DNA of 64,000 nt from Spisula solida (Eukaryota; Mollusca; Bivalvia; Venerida; Mactridae), in the NCBI GenBank assembly GCA_947247005.1, contig OX365953.1, positions 24,922,784 through 24,986,783 on the forward strand, given 5' to 3'. Made by a program: the position numbers and the translations under genes. The notes beneath the pieces were generated by a model. The model saw only the letters and a program-made list of their open reading frames with translations. It was not told the origin of the DNA and made no database searches. Below are positions 1 to 13,549 of the stretch, in pieces. How positions within the stretch are numbered: position 1 is the stretch's first letter; each line of letters opens with the position of its first letter.

Positions 1-2490
1 TCATTGCTTTCACATTGTCTTGCTGTTCATTCGTTTTAAGATCAATATTGAAACGTCGCGAAAAGCGATTCAATTATTTTAAATTACTCTTAATTGCAAT
101 ACATGATGAAAATCTCACTGTTTTATTTCATTTCGCTCATGCTTCCAGCGTAAAACCACTGTCGTTGTGCAATAATTAGTATTCTAAAACAACCAGTAGT
201 TTCAGTTATGTACACACAGAAGAAACCAAGCTGTGCTAAAACTACAGATAACACACAGCTACGGCTGAATGACTTTAAACTCCGAATAAGCTTCCGAGGA
301 AGAAAATAGTGATGTGGTTACTATGTCTTGTAACTTGTTCGGCTGCGTACATGAAATCCATTTAATTCCTAAGCGTTCGAACTTATGGTTGTGCTTTAAT
401 CTACGATGAAACCACAGTACATAATCATTATTTCTTAAATACATGTAATGTAACTGATGAAGAATTCTCACTGTTTAGTATGCAATTTATTTTATTAGTA
501 TTGCATGCAATGTAAATGGTGAAGAAGTACACTCGGCCTCGTTGTATGCAGGTTGATATGACAACAAGTATATTTAAATTAGTTTTATTCTCCGCAAAGT
601 ACAATCAGACAGCCAATATATAATTATACCGACAAATGCTTCAGAACATGTGTTATACATTCACAGATTTTAATGCAAAAAAATACAGTAACCATGCATG
701 TTTTCTAAATATGGTTTTCATGTACATCAGTATTTAGATCGCCAATATCATATTTGCCAGTACAATGTACCCATTCATACAAACCAGGTTCGTGAGGCTT
801 TTGTCGGTTATATTTTAAACCTGACAGGGAATTCAGCACTCAACAGAAACAGGAACATGTGAACATGAACGTTATTTTACGGTGCTTGAAGGCGTCGTAG
901 TAATGGTATGCCTTTTGCTAAGTGACCATGCATCAATCGCAACGTTTGGCACCAATCATCACGATACTGTCCGAAATATATCGTAGTAAGGCGCAGTCAA
1001 ATTTGCGGACCTCTGCGGGTCTATTTGCGGGCCTATACGATTATCTGAGTATACGCAACAATGATCACGTGTTTGTTGTTTTACGGCGCGTTAATACCAC
1101 CCATTTTATTTCTGAAACTGATGTTCTCATTTCTCTCTGCACACTTACAGACAATAGATTGTAATATTCCGATGCCATGCGATCCTGAAAACATAAAACA
1201 CTTAATTATTTCGTTCTGTGTATCTATTGTGAAGTTTGCAAGAAACATAATATCCATATTTTGAGACAGAGCCTGTGGCGCGTATCGTAAGGTTAATAAA
1301 ATGGTAGTTTAACATTTAGTTCCGGACATATTTGCATACGTAATGTGACAATGTTAGTAGACACTCCTCTAGCTAAAGTAGTTTGAACCCTAATTAGTAT
1401 TCAAACTTCAGTCTATTTTCTGACAACAGTTACCGCTAGCATATATTCATTGTAGAAGCTGTCACTAATTACAATCAAGCACATACTTATATAGAAACAA
1501 TAACTACAAACTAATCAACTATTCGGGTCTGCACAAAGACATATTAACACACCTAGACAAGATGCGTTGGCCAAATGGCCAAATAAGGCTCTAAATGACA
1601 CCTATGATTCTGTTTTTCCTATCGGTACAAGTTACTCAATACGCCATTCTATCATAACAAGTGATTTTGTAAAACACGTATGCCCCCCCATGGCAGCCCA
1701 ATAGTCAGAAATGGTAAAGGTCAGCGATTAATGTTGATCAGCAACCACCATGGAACGTTTAATGATCCTAGGGTAAGGCGTTCTTGAGTTAGTGAACGGA
1801 AACCATTTTGTCTACCGACCGACAGAGCGACCAACATGAGCAGAGCAATGTACATTAAAGATCAGGGCATAAATATGATGATTAAGCTTATCTACCGCTC
1901 TCAAGTTACGTATATGAGCAATGAAGAATTATATTGTGTACGTTTGTATATACATAAAGATGTCGGAATATCTTTTGAAATATGTACATGTATCTGATTG
2001 TTGTAAATGCAACCTGCATGTATACATGCACTTATATTTGGACTTGTACAATAACAGTATACCTACATTGTAATAATGCATACAAAGAAATAGTGGTACA
2101 AAACTTGTTAAAGATTCACAATACTAATCAATTACACCTTTAAGTACATTTGTAATCGAGATTATTCACTTAAACAATGTTCAACATTAACTAAGTATGA
2201 TGGTACAGTATATTTGTTATCCACCATTCTGGTGTAGGACTTATAATTATTTTATAAAATCATTCGTTTATTTCACCTGGATATGTAGGGCCTATGGCAA
2301 GAACTACATGTGTATGTCGATAATGGTAATTTTAACATAGCGTCAGATACAAGCCATTGTGAACAACTGTAGTTTACTCAGTACCTCCCCAAATGTTTAC
2401 ACCACAGTGACTATGAAAATGGGTAGTCCAATTTTACATCCTAACAATATAGCTTGCTGTCGTGACGTGTGCATTACCATATTCACCAAC
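1..2490. other. AT-rich non-coding stretch, no gene recognised
   Basis: Only short open frames (80 codons or fewer) occur, and none shows a recognisable domain. ACATGTA-type words common in mollusc DNA are frequent. I see no RNA gene or clear repeat here. Confidence 0.6.
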
Positions 2491-2491
2491 C

Positions 2492-2602
2492 CTGTGTTCA
2501 ACAAATATTTATGTGATGCATGTGTCGTACCAGTTTCGTACCTTGTACGAAACAGGCATGAAACAGGTACGAATCGTACGTCACGTAAACATTCGTTGAA
2601 CG
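2492..2602. repeat. Imperfect long palindrome (hairpin of about 52-bp arms)
   Basis: The left arm, starting TGTTCAACAAATATTTATG, pairs with the right arm, ending ACATTCGTTGAACG. The centre is near GTACCTTGTACG. Because of this symmetry both strands carry similar short open frames (VPVSYLVRNRHETGT and VPVSCLFRTRYETGT), which are artefacts. It is probably a foldback MITE; no target duplication was identified. Confidence 0.6.
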
Positions 2603-2747
2603 TAATGCAGATATTGCTACGTCTCACAGTTGACTGTATGTGTGTTATTCTCTAAAAGCAAGAGACTGTCAATTAATTCCAAATTCTACAGTACGTTTCT
2701 CTACATATGATGGTTTCCTGACAATAGTACGGTATACTAATAATCAA

Positions 2748-2969
2748 TACTGTAAAAACCCTTATTTTCGTGGGTATTATGATTCGTGGATTTTGAAAAA
2801 AATGCCTTTTCATGGGGTCGTAAATTCGAGGATTACAAAACATGGACGGGTAAACACATGTTCTGTATTTGGGCGGTCGATTAATCCTGAGGATTAAATT
2901 TCGTGGTCGAGTTGCACACCGGAAATCAACGAAAATACAATTTCCACGAACTATAATGATTTTACAGTA
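2748..2969. mobile_element. MITE with TACTGTAAAA termini
   Basis: The 222-bp unit starts TACTGTAAAAACC and ends TTTTACAGTA, a perfect 10-bp terminal inverted repeat. Subterminal TTTTCGTGG-like and CCACGAA-like words are also inverted. This matches a MITE type I associate with marine invertebrate genomes. It has no coding capacity. Confidence 0.7.
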
Positions 2970-3318
2970 GATGGATTTACTATATTGAAGTCAATATTCC
3001 CCCGATAACACTAAACTGCCACCTTACAACCACTTGCACAATAAACTATGAAAATAATAACTAGTTCGAAAATCTACATAATATGTGCATATACGAGTAA
3101 GAGAAAGACAATATGTCTGCGTTTGATTGAATTTTGCAAAGTGAAACATCAATATATTTTTCTCTTCTACTTTTTTCTGATATCTGTTCGGTAAAACTCT
3201 TTTTTGAGGAATATCCCGGATTATATAGTGAAACGTCATACGGGCCAAATATTTCAAGAAATATTTCATGTGCGTAATTCATTTTCTTATAAAAAAATCA
3301 TGAAAATCGGATCCCAAC

Positions 3319-3392
3319 AGGCAGCACGCAATTTTAACAGCCGAGCTCAGAAAAACTACACAGACGACAAGTACACGACACAATGCCAAACA
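3319..3392 (+). repeat. Degenerate solo arm of the foldback family seen at 40.56 kb
   Basis: The words GCAGCACGCAATTT, CAGCCGAGCTCAG and CACGACACAATGCC match, with changes, the arm GGCAGCACTCAACTTAACC, CAGCCGAGCACAG and AAGGCACAATGCC. Same orientation as the copies at 36.26, 49.19 and 55.44 kb. Confidence 0.5.
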
Positions 3393-4877
3393 CGAAATTG
3401 AACGAGAAAATGGAAGTAATCGCTAAACGTCCAAGTTTTAGTTGTCAAAAAGTCAAAACTTCATGCTCATATTGTCAGATAAATTTCACTCGTAAAATAA
3501 AGCCTTTATTATCATAATATTATTATTATATTCTAAATTGTTATATGAATGTGAAAAAAGCATAATAAGAATACTTATAAGAAACGTGTTGACATGTGCT
3601 AACTACCACTAGATATTTGTGTCTAGTTGTTGGCCTATCTGCATTGAGAACGGGCTTTGTGGGTTTGATCCTATGCCGCAGTGTCATTGAATCTCCGTGA
3701 CTTTGTATCCAACATAGTAGGGTCAAGACATGTAGGGTAAATGCCATACTAAGGCGGATAGAAAGCGACCAGGTTACGGATACCAAGTCTGTGGAAATTT
3801 AATCATCTACCGGAAAGAAAATCGTGACGGTCTCATATATTTATAATTATATAATTGAATTTGATTTAAACTAAATCCTCCGTTGTCGGCATGAATTACA
3901 TCAATAAATGTGTTGCAGAAAAAGATAGAAACCCAGACGGTATTCCAAGCCTCAGTTATAACCAATGTTTATGACATTATTATTTGAATGATCCTCTGTA
4001 ATTACCACCGACAGGTATATCTATCATCAACAAAACAATACTAGATGGCTTAATAGGAATTCTGAAAACCTGAAGCATGTAGTAAAACAAATGATAAATT
4101 ACAGTTTTTGCATAGTCAAATCAATTTACGTTATCACAAGTGCAATGCCATCATACTTACAATTATCCCAGGATATCTGCCAAAATAAAACGGCCCGTAT
4201 GATAGAAGCAACTGTAACATCAGAGCAAAGAACTACAACTCTGTATTTGTCATAAAATGTATACACTATAGAATAAAATATACTATATAATTAGTTACAG
4301 GGAAGTAATTAGTCTTAGTTCAAAAGTTGGATGTATTTGGGAAGATGAAGATCATTGTTAACCTGTTCAAGAACTGATCGAATTACATTATACGGCTGTA
4401 ATAAGCAACTTGGAGGTACAGACATTTTAACGCGCTATATAACTCTAGTGTCGTGCGAAATGGCTTCAATATTTCCTGACCACGTGTTCACTTTCTCCTC
4501 ATTTATGTTAACTGCTGCAGTTGCCTCGTCGCCGTCCGTGATATAGAAATCGGTAGTCAGGAGTCTGAGAAATAGGCACTTAATGATACGAATATAGACA
4601 TTGTGGTTAAGACAATTTGTGTTTTTCGCAGACAATTTACCGATATTCTATCTACCCCATCTGGTCTCAAATACTCATTGTATGAAGCCATTTTGATATA
4701 TTAAAAAGGGATAATACATTTAGTGAACTGTTGTGTAAAGTAATGGAATTATATTTTAGACAAACATGGACACACAAACCATAACGTCCATAATGCCATT
4801 GTTGTAAGCGTAGATGAAAATTATATGTATCATGCAGAATGGATGTGGTTTAAAATAATACGTAATGCCTTAAATAT
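3393..4877. other. Non-coding stretch, nothing recognised
   Basis: Short frames only, AT-rich, with no inverted or tandem repeat that stands out. Confidence 0.55.
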
Positions 4878-5290
4878 AAAATAAATAAATAAATATACCA
4901 AATTTGTATAGCGCCTTTTTCACGTTCAAAGTCACTTTACATTATTGTGTTGCAGCCACAAGGGCACATGTGCATCCTTTACCAGTGCAGGTACAGCATG
5001 ATCTGACCAGAGGGACGGACTGAGAGAAAGCTCCTGAAGGGAAAGAGAAACATTTGATACAGGAATGCCCGGCGCTGCATAAGTGCGCCTAGCTCTTATT
5101 TCGAATTGACAGCCTGGTTCTTTAATGTGTCCGGTATACACAGCGACCTGGAACTTCCAGATACTTTGCAGACCACACGGCCAGATATAGCGGGAAATAA
5201 TATGAATATTTCAGAAATGGCAATTTCCGATGCCAGGGATTGAACCAACGACCTCTGGATTGACAGCCCAGTGCTAAATCCGCGTAGTGA
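4878..5290 (-). mobile_element. tRNA-derived SINE (minus strand)
   Basis: Read on the minus strand, a tRNA-like head near 5290-5230 has an A-box-like TAGCACTGGGCTG and a B-box-like GGTTCAATCCC. The body contains GGACACATTAAAGAACCAGG. The 3' tail is GGCGCTATACAAATTTGG followed by ATTTATTTATTTA (the TAAA repeat on the plus strand at about 4878-4895). Head, body and tail order, and the length of about 410 bp, fit an animal SINE. Short frames at 4932-5355 are shadows. No clean target duplication was found. Confidence 0.72.
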
Positions 5291-7400
5291 TATTTAGTCT
5301 CCGATTTAGTATCTAAAAACTTCCGCTCAATACTGTGCTTCAATGACGTCAACATGGCTTGTTTTAGTTTTGTTTAACAAGCCTGATGGAAGAATAATCA
5401 ACCTAATAATTGCTTTAATTGGGAAACAGGGGCGAAAGAAATACATTAGTCTTATTATATATTCTAAACAGTAAAAGGCATCACTAGGTGGGCTGGTGTA
5501 GCATAATTTGGGAAAGTGTATGCGTGAAAAATATCCCCCAAGGTCTTATATCAGATTCTACCCATTAGTAGACAATTATACTATATACATTACTCGTACA
5601 TGTATCATTACTTTATATTATGGTATGATGTATACGCAACTTAATTGAAGAAATAGAGGTCTTAAATGACGTATATATTCCTTGAAATACGTAAACTAAA
5701 GGTATGTTTATACGAACATTTAAAGAATTTCGATACTTATTTAAATCTTGAAAATCGCTGACGAGTCAAGAATTATGCCATTTGGCATTTTTAACATACA
5801 TAACGAATCTTGGCAAAAATGTCCCCATTGTTTGAAAATATGGTACATTTTATTCATTCATACGGTGAAAATGCGCACAAAAAATGCTCGTACATGTAAA
5901 AGCAGTCAGTGAGTGTGGTAGTGCAGCTGTAGTTTGCACTGACTTGAGTCAGGAAAAGTTTGTGGTGTCATTGTTGAACTTGTTCTTCGTATTGCCATGA
6001 TTGGTTAAAGAGAAATGGTCACTGGTACAATACACGTAAGCTATGATAAATATGAGATACAATTGGCAATCTTTACGACGTGTTGATACTGTATTACAAC
6101 CTTCCGAAATCACGTTTTGCCTTGACTCACGAATTCGCGAACCTTCCGACACTTGAAAATATTCACTTATACCGTATGATCTTCATTCGCTATTGCCAGC
6201 CTCGGTACATATGAAATTGTAATAAAATGTTAAAATTAATATGTGAACGATTATAAATTGTTTATAAGCCTATGTTTTAACGGGAATAAATGGACTCGTA
6301 ATAGGGGATTTTGTGTACTTACATGTACCTGAACGAATCTCCCGGATCATGTTTCTAGGTTAAATCATGAAAGTCATAATTACAATATGACTTACCTCTA
6401 TGTACAAATAGAAAGAAGACATGTAAATAAAGTTGCTCCTCGTTTCGACTATGTTTAATATGACTACTGTAACAATGAATATGCCGATACTTGAAAATTA
6501 AAAAAACTAAATTGATATGCTGCATATCAAACAAAACACTAGTCTTTCCTTCTGTCACCGGTGTGTTTTGGGCTATTTCTCTAACATTAGTCGTTTCCTT
6601 TAATCAATCTGCAAGAACTTTGTCGAAGATTACCAAACGATGTGAAATTAACATCAAATACCAACACTTGAAAAGTAGTTAACAAATTTATTAAACGTTG
6701 CAGCGCCCCCTACTTCGTTTTTCAATTGGAACATTTTTTCTCCAATACAGCAAACACGTGATGGGTTTTTGGCGCCAACCAGGGCATATATTATCAATAG
6801 AACCAATTCCTCTACTTGCATATATTCCATTAAGAGACACATAAATAGTCTACAGAAGCGTTTGCATGCACACTTAATCACATTAATTCACACCGGATCA
6901 ATGTGAAGTCCATTTAATGTTCCGATTTATTTTGAATTTGTTTAAATAAAATCTCAAAACCATCGATACTAGTGATGAAATCAGTTTCGAATGAACAAAA
7001 ACGGATAATCCGCAATTTGGAAATACGAGAAACAGAAATAATGAAGCAAGAATTTCCTTTTAATATTTCATGAAGCAGACATTGCGGTTTGTGTTCTCTT
7101 TGTATTGAGCGTGTGCATGATTTTGCTAATGCATATGCAGGTAAAACAATACTCTTGTCGTTAGTTGTCTCTCTTTCAGTCCAATTATCTTCAGTGAAAA
7201 GGATTGTCAGAAAGGACGTTATAAAGAACCGTCATGAGAGATTATGTACAGGAATGTCTGGACTATTGTGTCTCTCATGCAGACGACAAGTTTTATCTAG
7301 TTGTCGTGTTCTTTAAGCTGGACAATTTTAGTCTTGCTTGATATTTTTTGTAATTGTCTTTGTGACATGTAGTTGCCTTTGTGACTTGGAATGTTGGCAT
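5291..7400. other. Non-coding stretch, nothing recognised
   Basis: Short open frames without domains. No clear tandem or inverted repeats were seen by eye. Confidence 0.5.
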
Positions 7401-7407
7401 GTGATGT

Positions 7408-7480
7408 TTGTTATGTTTTCTGTGCTCAGCTGTTTATGTTGAGTGCTGCCATCCCTATCCATTATCTTCTTGTACTTGTA
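7408..7480 (-). repeat. Solo arm of the 40.56-kb foldback family, reverse orientation
   Basis: TATGTTTTCTGTGCTCAGCTG followed by GTTGAGTGCTGCC is the reverse complement, with few changes, of the arm at 40561-40705. Confidence 0.6.
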
Positions 7481-8382
7481 ATATGTACTTTTTCTTTTGT
7501 TTGTTGATTTTGTGTGCCGTTCGTGTCCAGCGGTTTCTGCTGACTATGTTTCCAATTATAATCCCTTGGTTCCGGATTCCAGCATTGTGCACAATGTAAA
7601 CAACACAAAAAACTGAGCAAGTTTGGTAGTTTTGGTTTTTACTCGTATACACCAAACAAATAAATGTGCACGTTTTTGGTTAATATTTTTGCACGACATT
7701 TTGTATGTATGCTATTTACTGCAAAGAGGTGGCAACTATGGGAGTTGTTCTCATCACAAATCTAGTGCAACTGTGCACTTAACCATGAAACAACAAACTC
7801 GTAAAATGTACATTGTCAACTAATTTACGGGTTAGGGCAAAATATGTTTATGTTTGAATTTTAAACAGATCGACAAATTATAAAGGAGGTTTTAAACCAA
7901 CTAGAAACCTAGTAGTCAGTAACTTTAAAAAATGCTTAGTAGCACTTATGATGATAACTACTATTTTATAGTCGACGGGGATAATGCGTTGGAATTAGCA
8001 GATCACTGGAAATGAGTCGGTATTTCTAAAACTAAATTGACCTTTATAATGGTTCTCTTTTTATTTCTGTCTCAGTGATTAGGATAGACGCTTGTACCTT
8101 ATAAGCAAAGCAAATACACGGATGCATCTATAACCTGACAATCGCTGAAGGACAAGTGGTACTAAACTTTGTTGATGTCATTAATAAAATTTTGTGTTTT
8201 TCTGTTTGTGAAATTTGTGATCGGGTTGTAATAAAATCATCAATTGTATTGCTATTTCAAATATTTTAGCAGCATTATGTTGAACACTTAAGCAAATTCA
8301 AACGAGTATTAAACGAGTTATGGATAAATAATTCAAATATATGCATGCATAGTTGTACGATTTGTCAGGTTAATGTCTTTCC
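7481..8382. other. Non-coding stretch, nothing recognised
   Basis: Short open frames only; no repeat recognised. Confidence 0.5.
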
Positions 8383-8434
8383 TTTTCGCAGTAACAATTT
8401 GCACACTAAGTCATTAATCATACGAAAAAGAACG
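8383..8434. repeat. Direct repeat partner of 9079-9136
   Basis: TTTTCGCAGTAACAATTTGC, ACTAAGTC and GAAAAAGAA(C/T)G recur at 9079-9136 in the same orientation. Each copy is followed at once by a different inverted-repeat element. Confidence 0.6.
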
Positions 8435-8435
8435 C

Positions 8436-8898
8436 TTTAAGGATCCTGACTGTAATAAAATCGACTGTAATAACACTGAGAAATAATGTACATGTCAGTA
8501 TATACAATAAAGATCTACCGTTTTAAATGACATCTACACCAATCTAACAAAACGCCAACTCGCAGGCTACTACACGCCATATTAAGACGTGGGCCATATG
8601 CAGTCGGTAGACCGTACCAAACACCCCAGTCCAATGACTCTTCTTTCGTGTCAGATAACAGGCCGTGATTGTACGGGCGGGAAGTTGTCATACCAAATTT
8701 TCCATGAAATAATAAGCAGCACTATTTCTTCACTCATTTATTATATTGATCGTCAGGTCTTCTCGTTAAGATATTAAAGATGTATGCTTTCAGCCTTTAA
8801 TAGGCACAGGCTAATGTTTGAATTTAAAGGCAGAAAGCATAATATACTCCTATTTCTCAGTGTTTTTACAATCGATTTGTCCAGTCAGGATCCTTAAA
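8436..8898. mobile_element. MITE with about 45-bp terminal inverted repeats
   Basis: The left end TTTAAGGATCCTGACTG continues to AACACTGAGAAATA. The right end TATTTCTCAGTGTTTTTAC continues to CAGTCAGGATCCTTAAA. The arms are complementary with a few mismatches. The unit is 463 bp and non-coding. Confidence 0.72.
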
Positions 8899-9123
8899 GC
8901 AAAGTACATACCTTCTTAAATGTTGGGCATCTTCTAATGAAGTCTTTATGATTTTTATCTTCCCCAGCAATTGCTTCTTTAAATTTGTCGCTGGCTTTGT
9001 CATTAAATTGGTGTAATATCGAAACGCCGTAACCGCCACGCAGGGTCTTTGTCCAAGAGTGATTTAAATGTTTCTACACTTTTCGCAGTAACAATTTGCT
9101 TACTAAGTCGTTTATCAAACGCT

Positions 9124-9261
9124 GTGAAAAAGAATGTTGACGGATGGGTTTCTTAACTCTTGTTTTGTCAATTTGTACGGGTTTTGTCTCAGGTCATACA
9201 CCTGTACAAATTGACAAAACCAAAATTTAAGAAAACTATATCCGTCAGCGTTCTTTTTCAC
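9124..9261. repeat. Short foldback (hairpin) element
   Basis: The left arm GTGAAAAAGAATGTTGACGG runs through TTGTTTTGTCAATTTGTAC. It pairs with a right arm GTACAAATTGACAAAAC that ends CCGTCAGCGTTCTTTTTCAC. The arms are about 60 bp, so nearly the whole element is stem. Confidence 0.75.
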
Positions 9262-10663
9262 ATGAACATCATACAAGTAGATGTACAATGCCCGGAAATG
9301 GAATTTCAGTGAGTATTGCTTAGCAACGAAACCATCTAGTACTGTATATAGATTCCTCTCTTAGGAGGTATGTTAGTAACAAGCGACTTGTCAACTAATG
9401 AAACATATAATTCATGCATTGTTCTCTATATGAACTGGCAATTATGCTTACTGGAGAGATTTACGTCCTATGGTATGCATGAAGATATTGACAACGTAAA
9501 TATCACAGCATATAAATGATTATCCGAGGAAGTGATTATTTAGATGCGCATGCCAAAGTAAATATGAATAAGAATAGAAAGCAAGGCAATTATTCAAGTG
9601 TAAACACGTCCAGAATAAGTCAGTAAAGCTTCCCAGGGGCTCTTTTTCAAATTACAGTGACAAGCCAAATACCTTTCCAGGGTCCAGAAAATCCGGATTA
9701 CACAATACAGACATTTGAAAGGAGTTTGCTTTCAAAACTGAGTATTCAACATTTTGCCCCTTTCATACATGTACAAAAGTAGCAATTTGTATAGCGTTCT
9801 TAATATGATTTACGTACTCGGCTGTGTCTGTTGAGTGATGCATTCCGATTTGTGATTATATTTTTATATTTATTATTTTTCTCAAATATATCTCCTGGAA
9901 TATGAACTAAAATACAGCTATCATAGATATGTCTAGGGTGACAGAAACACAATTTAAATTAACACCACCACACTGTGTGGTTACGTTAAAATGGTCAAGT
10001 ATTTGGCATGGCTTCATGCAAGGACTAGGAGTTGAACGCTGCACGCCAGAGTAAAATGTCAGCAATATCCCTCGAGAGGAAGTACGGTTTAGTAGTCTAT
10101 TGGTAGGTTAAAAGATAGATGTCTGATTCGAACGATCCGGTGGATATAGGCAATTTTCATCAGAGTGTATACACATGCTAGTAACAGTTTATGGTGAATT
10201 TGAGTAAAAGCAAATTTGTTTTTCCATTGCTGTTCAAGTACAGCAACAGTTATAATAAGCATCATAAATCCATCAGGAACACTTGGGAAAACATAAGACG
10301 ATGTAAAGAACCTAACTGAAAAAGACATAGGGGATATTTGTTGATTTTTGTTGTAAGATCGAATTTTATTTCACTGAGCGATTAAAGAAAATTAATACTT
10401 TCAAAAGTGGCATAACGACGAGTGAAAATTTAATTATGTGATCATGAGTGAAAAAATTGATCTTGCACCAAACATCAATACATTTAATGTTTATTATATT
10501 ATTCAATATCTCTTAGAATATAACCTACATTATGAGCCAATGAAAACGCCGCATTTTCGCGATTAAATGAAAATTTAATCATTAAAATTTTCTTTTAACA
10601 GACTTGACGTCTTGCGTTGGCGCTAATTTCTTTCGGCCAATCAGAATGCAGAATGTTATATTC
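9262..10663. other. Non-coding stretch
   Basis: Short frames only. No gene, RNA or strong repeat is seen. Confidence 0.5.
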
Positions 10664-10778
10664 TAAGTTAGTTAGAACATATTAAGTAAATTATAATGAC
10701 TAAAAAGGCCTCGCTTCGCTTCGCTCGCTCCGCCCTTTTTAATCATTAAAATTTACTTAATATGTTCTAACTATAACT
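10664..10778. repeat. Foldback hairpin with GC-rich loop
   Basis: GTTAGAACATATTAAGTAAA pairs with TTTACTTAATATGTTCTAAC. The loop is the TCGCTTCGCTTCGCTCGC purine/pyrimidine motif. About 45-bp arms in a 115-bp unit. A loop of this kind also sits in the hairpin at 44.94 kb (CTCGGCCTACGGCCTTCG). Confidence 0.7.
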
Positions 10779-11431
10779 TAAAATTGTACCATAACTGGCA
10801 TATTTGGAAATGAAACGTCATGACGTAATAATTGTGACTTCATTGACGTTAAGTGCACGATACTGGAATCAGCTTCTAAAACAGCGAGATAAACAATATT
10901 ATTTTCACTGTTGTTTTCACTGTTATGTTCACTTATAAGTCTCTATAATCCAGTGATAGCAAATAGTAAATATGTTTAACTCTGAAATAATAGAATCCAT
11001 GGAAATTGCTGACTGTGTTGTAAAGACACTTGATCATAATTTCCGATTAAATAAGTGGTTATGTTGATCAAGTTCCGTGGTTTTGTCAACAACAGACATT
11101 AATTTTGTAATGGAATTGTGACAAAAACTTTTGTATTGTTATACTTTGAAGTCAGTGTGATTGATTCATTTCTCATTATGGCAAAATGCCATCGCAAGTT
11201 GTTCATGCAAATTATAAACACTATCTTCCTAGCTTTGTTTTGCTCTCAGGGGTTTGACCGAGATATACATACTTAGAACACAAGTAATTAATTGTGTTTT
11301 CTTGAAAAAGTGAACTCCTTGAACAGTGATGGTTATGCAAACATGTCCCATAAAATATTCTGAGCCTTATTTACATCAATAATTACATCTCTGACCAATG
11401 CGTCCGTTGTTAAGAACATGTTTGTCTCTAA

Positions 11432-11574
11432 AGGTATAGGACAGATCATGTTTGTATACAAAGGGATTAGTACCACCAGCTAGCTATTGGTGAATGGCAG
11501 GTTTTTATTGTACATTCATCCAATAGATTGCTGGTGGGCATTTTGCATATGAATACGGTGATCTCTCCTATACC
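11432..11574. mobile_element. Small MITE (143 bp) with nested inverted repeats
   Basis: The termini AGGTATAGGACAGATCA and TGATCTCTCCTATACC are inverted. Inside, CCACCAGCTAGCTATTGG and CCAATAGATTGCTGGTGG form a second stem. Confidence 0.65.
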
Positions 11575-12805
11575 ACCGTATATAAACATATTCCCTTATT
11601 CTGTTAGCTACTGGTTTAAATTATCACTATGCTTCGGCCTCATTACATTTATATCTAATTAATTAAAGGTCAGTTATAATTATACTGCGATGTATTGAAA
11701 AATTCATGTAGAAGTACTAAAATTATACACATACGATTACTATTAAGTAAATCTCTTTAGAAACTTTAGAAACAAATATTTACAATAACTACTTAAACGA
11801 TTTAAAATAACATGTAAAGCTTTATCTGTAATGTACTTCTTCTTAATACCCATTGTTTTCTAGATGTTACTTTAATTAACAATATTAATTATCATCCTTG
11901 CACAAATTGTCTATCGAAGGTCATCAAAACTCAGCATTCGTCATTTTCACCAGGGTCACTTTTATGCAGGCTTTCAATATACATACTGTTCTTTTCGTAC
12001 CTTTTTGTTCTCGGACGTTTCTGTTGTGTGCAGACATCCCTGACCGATATGTAGTTATATGTTTTTTGAACGAGCACAAGTATAATGCCAATATAAATTA
12101 TGTTGTCGACAAGTCTTCGTGTGTATGTCTTGTAAATATATGCAGTAAATCGTAGTGTAAGGGGAAATATGTTTATGATACATGTTATTCTCTGTAGTAC
12201 GCGTCAGAAATAGCCGTTATTACTACAGTGAAGGCAATCCCATGGGATATCTGTCACAATGTATGATTTAAACTATATACCAATTTGGTTCATGTCTTAA
12301 CCATCCTTGTCATAATTACAATATTTTTCAGACAAGCTGTTTATCCAATTGATTTGTCAATACTAGTATGTATTATGACTCAATATGCTTCATGAGGCGG
12401 ATATCAATGACCAACTTATTTTTGTCAAGAATGTGGAACATAACTTGTGTTGTATTGGTATAAATTGTTATAATAAAAGAAAATACAACTCAACTTACTA
12501 AACTACGCATTTCGTTTTATAACTTTATCAGGTTCAGTGTCATTGTATTAACAAAACATTATGTTATTTTTTGTGCACTTTTAAAGTTATATATAACAAT
12601 TGTAAAAAAGCTTAATGGATATGGCTTACAGAATAATTTCCATATAATATCTATTAAGATCGTATTAATAAATAAAAAACCTTAAAACGCACCGAACGAA
12701 CGTACACATAAGCAAACAAGATCATAATGATACAATTATACTGGCAAGGACTGTCGTGAAAGCAACAAAAGAATATAAAATACTAGTTACAAAATGTTAT
12801 AATAT
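11575..12805. other. Non-coding stretch
   Basis: AT-rich; short open frames without domains; nothing recognised. Confidence 0.5.
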
Positions 12806-12920
12806 ACTGTTATTGACTTATGTTGAGGTAAATATGATGTTTTATTGACCCGCAAAAAAGTTATATTGACCGATGATAAAGTCAACATCATATTCATCGA
12901 AACATAAGTTAACAACTGTT
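12806..12920. repeat. Foldback hairpin
   Basis: The left arm ACTGTTATTGACTTATGTTG with AATATGATGTTTTATTGAC pairs with GATAAAGTCAACATCATATT and AACATAAGTTAACAACTGTT. The arms are about 45 bp with a loop of about 25 bp. Confidence 0.65.
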
Positions 12921-13549
12921 ATTTATCCTACCATTAGGCCTTTATTAGCCCGAAATCGACCCGTCGTGTAAATTTTAGCTTTATTATGTCATGTGAGCTT
13001 TATTAGGTTATGTGGTCACATGACATGGGACTACTTTCGACCTCAAGTTCAACCAAGTCATGCAGTGTTAAAGGCGGATCTTACATAATTATTGGAGCGG
13101 GGTCTGATAGGCTATATTTGAATCCTAAATACGTCGTGGGCCTGATTTATTCAATTTATCCGGTCACTGAATCTGTCACTGAATCTGTTTGGTAGGGGAA
13201 CATAACATAACATAAACGGGAAACGTCACGTACTGTATGACGTCATTTAGGTTTTGATGTCATTACAACTTCTAATTTCTAGAATGCCATTGATAGATTT
13301 TGGAGAGATTCGAAGTTGAAACACAAAATGTGTTTACATGTAGTGAATGTTACGTTAAGTTGTAGGCTTGTGTTTATTGATTGTATTTTAATTAAAGCGC
13401 GTTACTGAATTCTCGTTCAGATTTTCAGATTTGCCTTTTAATATGGAACTAGATTTCATTTGGAGACCTTGGAATGCCGATGTTTCGATATCGTTGCGCG
13501 AAGAAATCATTTCTTGTGTTAGAAAAGTGTTGCAGGATAAATAGAACAC
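12921..13549. other. Non-coding stretch
   Basis: Nothing recognised apart from short open frames. Confidence 0.5.

Noticed and set aside
5225..5295. Minus-strand tRNA gene
   Set aside because: The B box belongs to the SINE at 4878-5290; no complete tRNA fold recognised.
10020..10065. tRNA-like GTTGAACGC segment
   Set aside because: Only a weak reverse B-box resemblance; no A box at suitable spacing.
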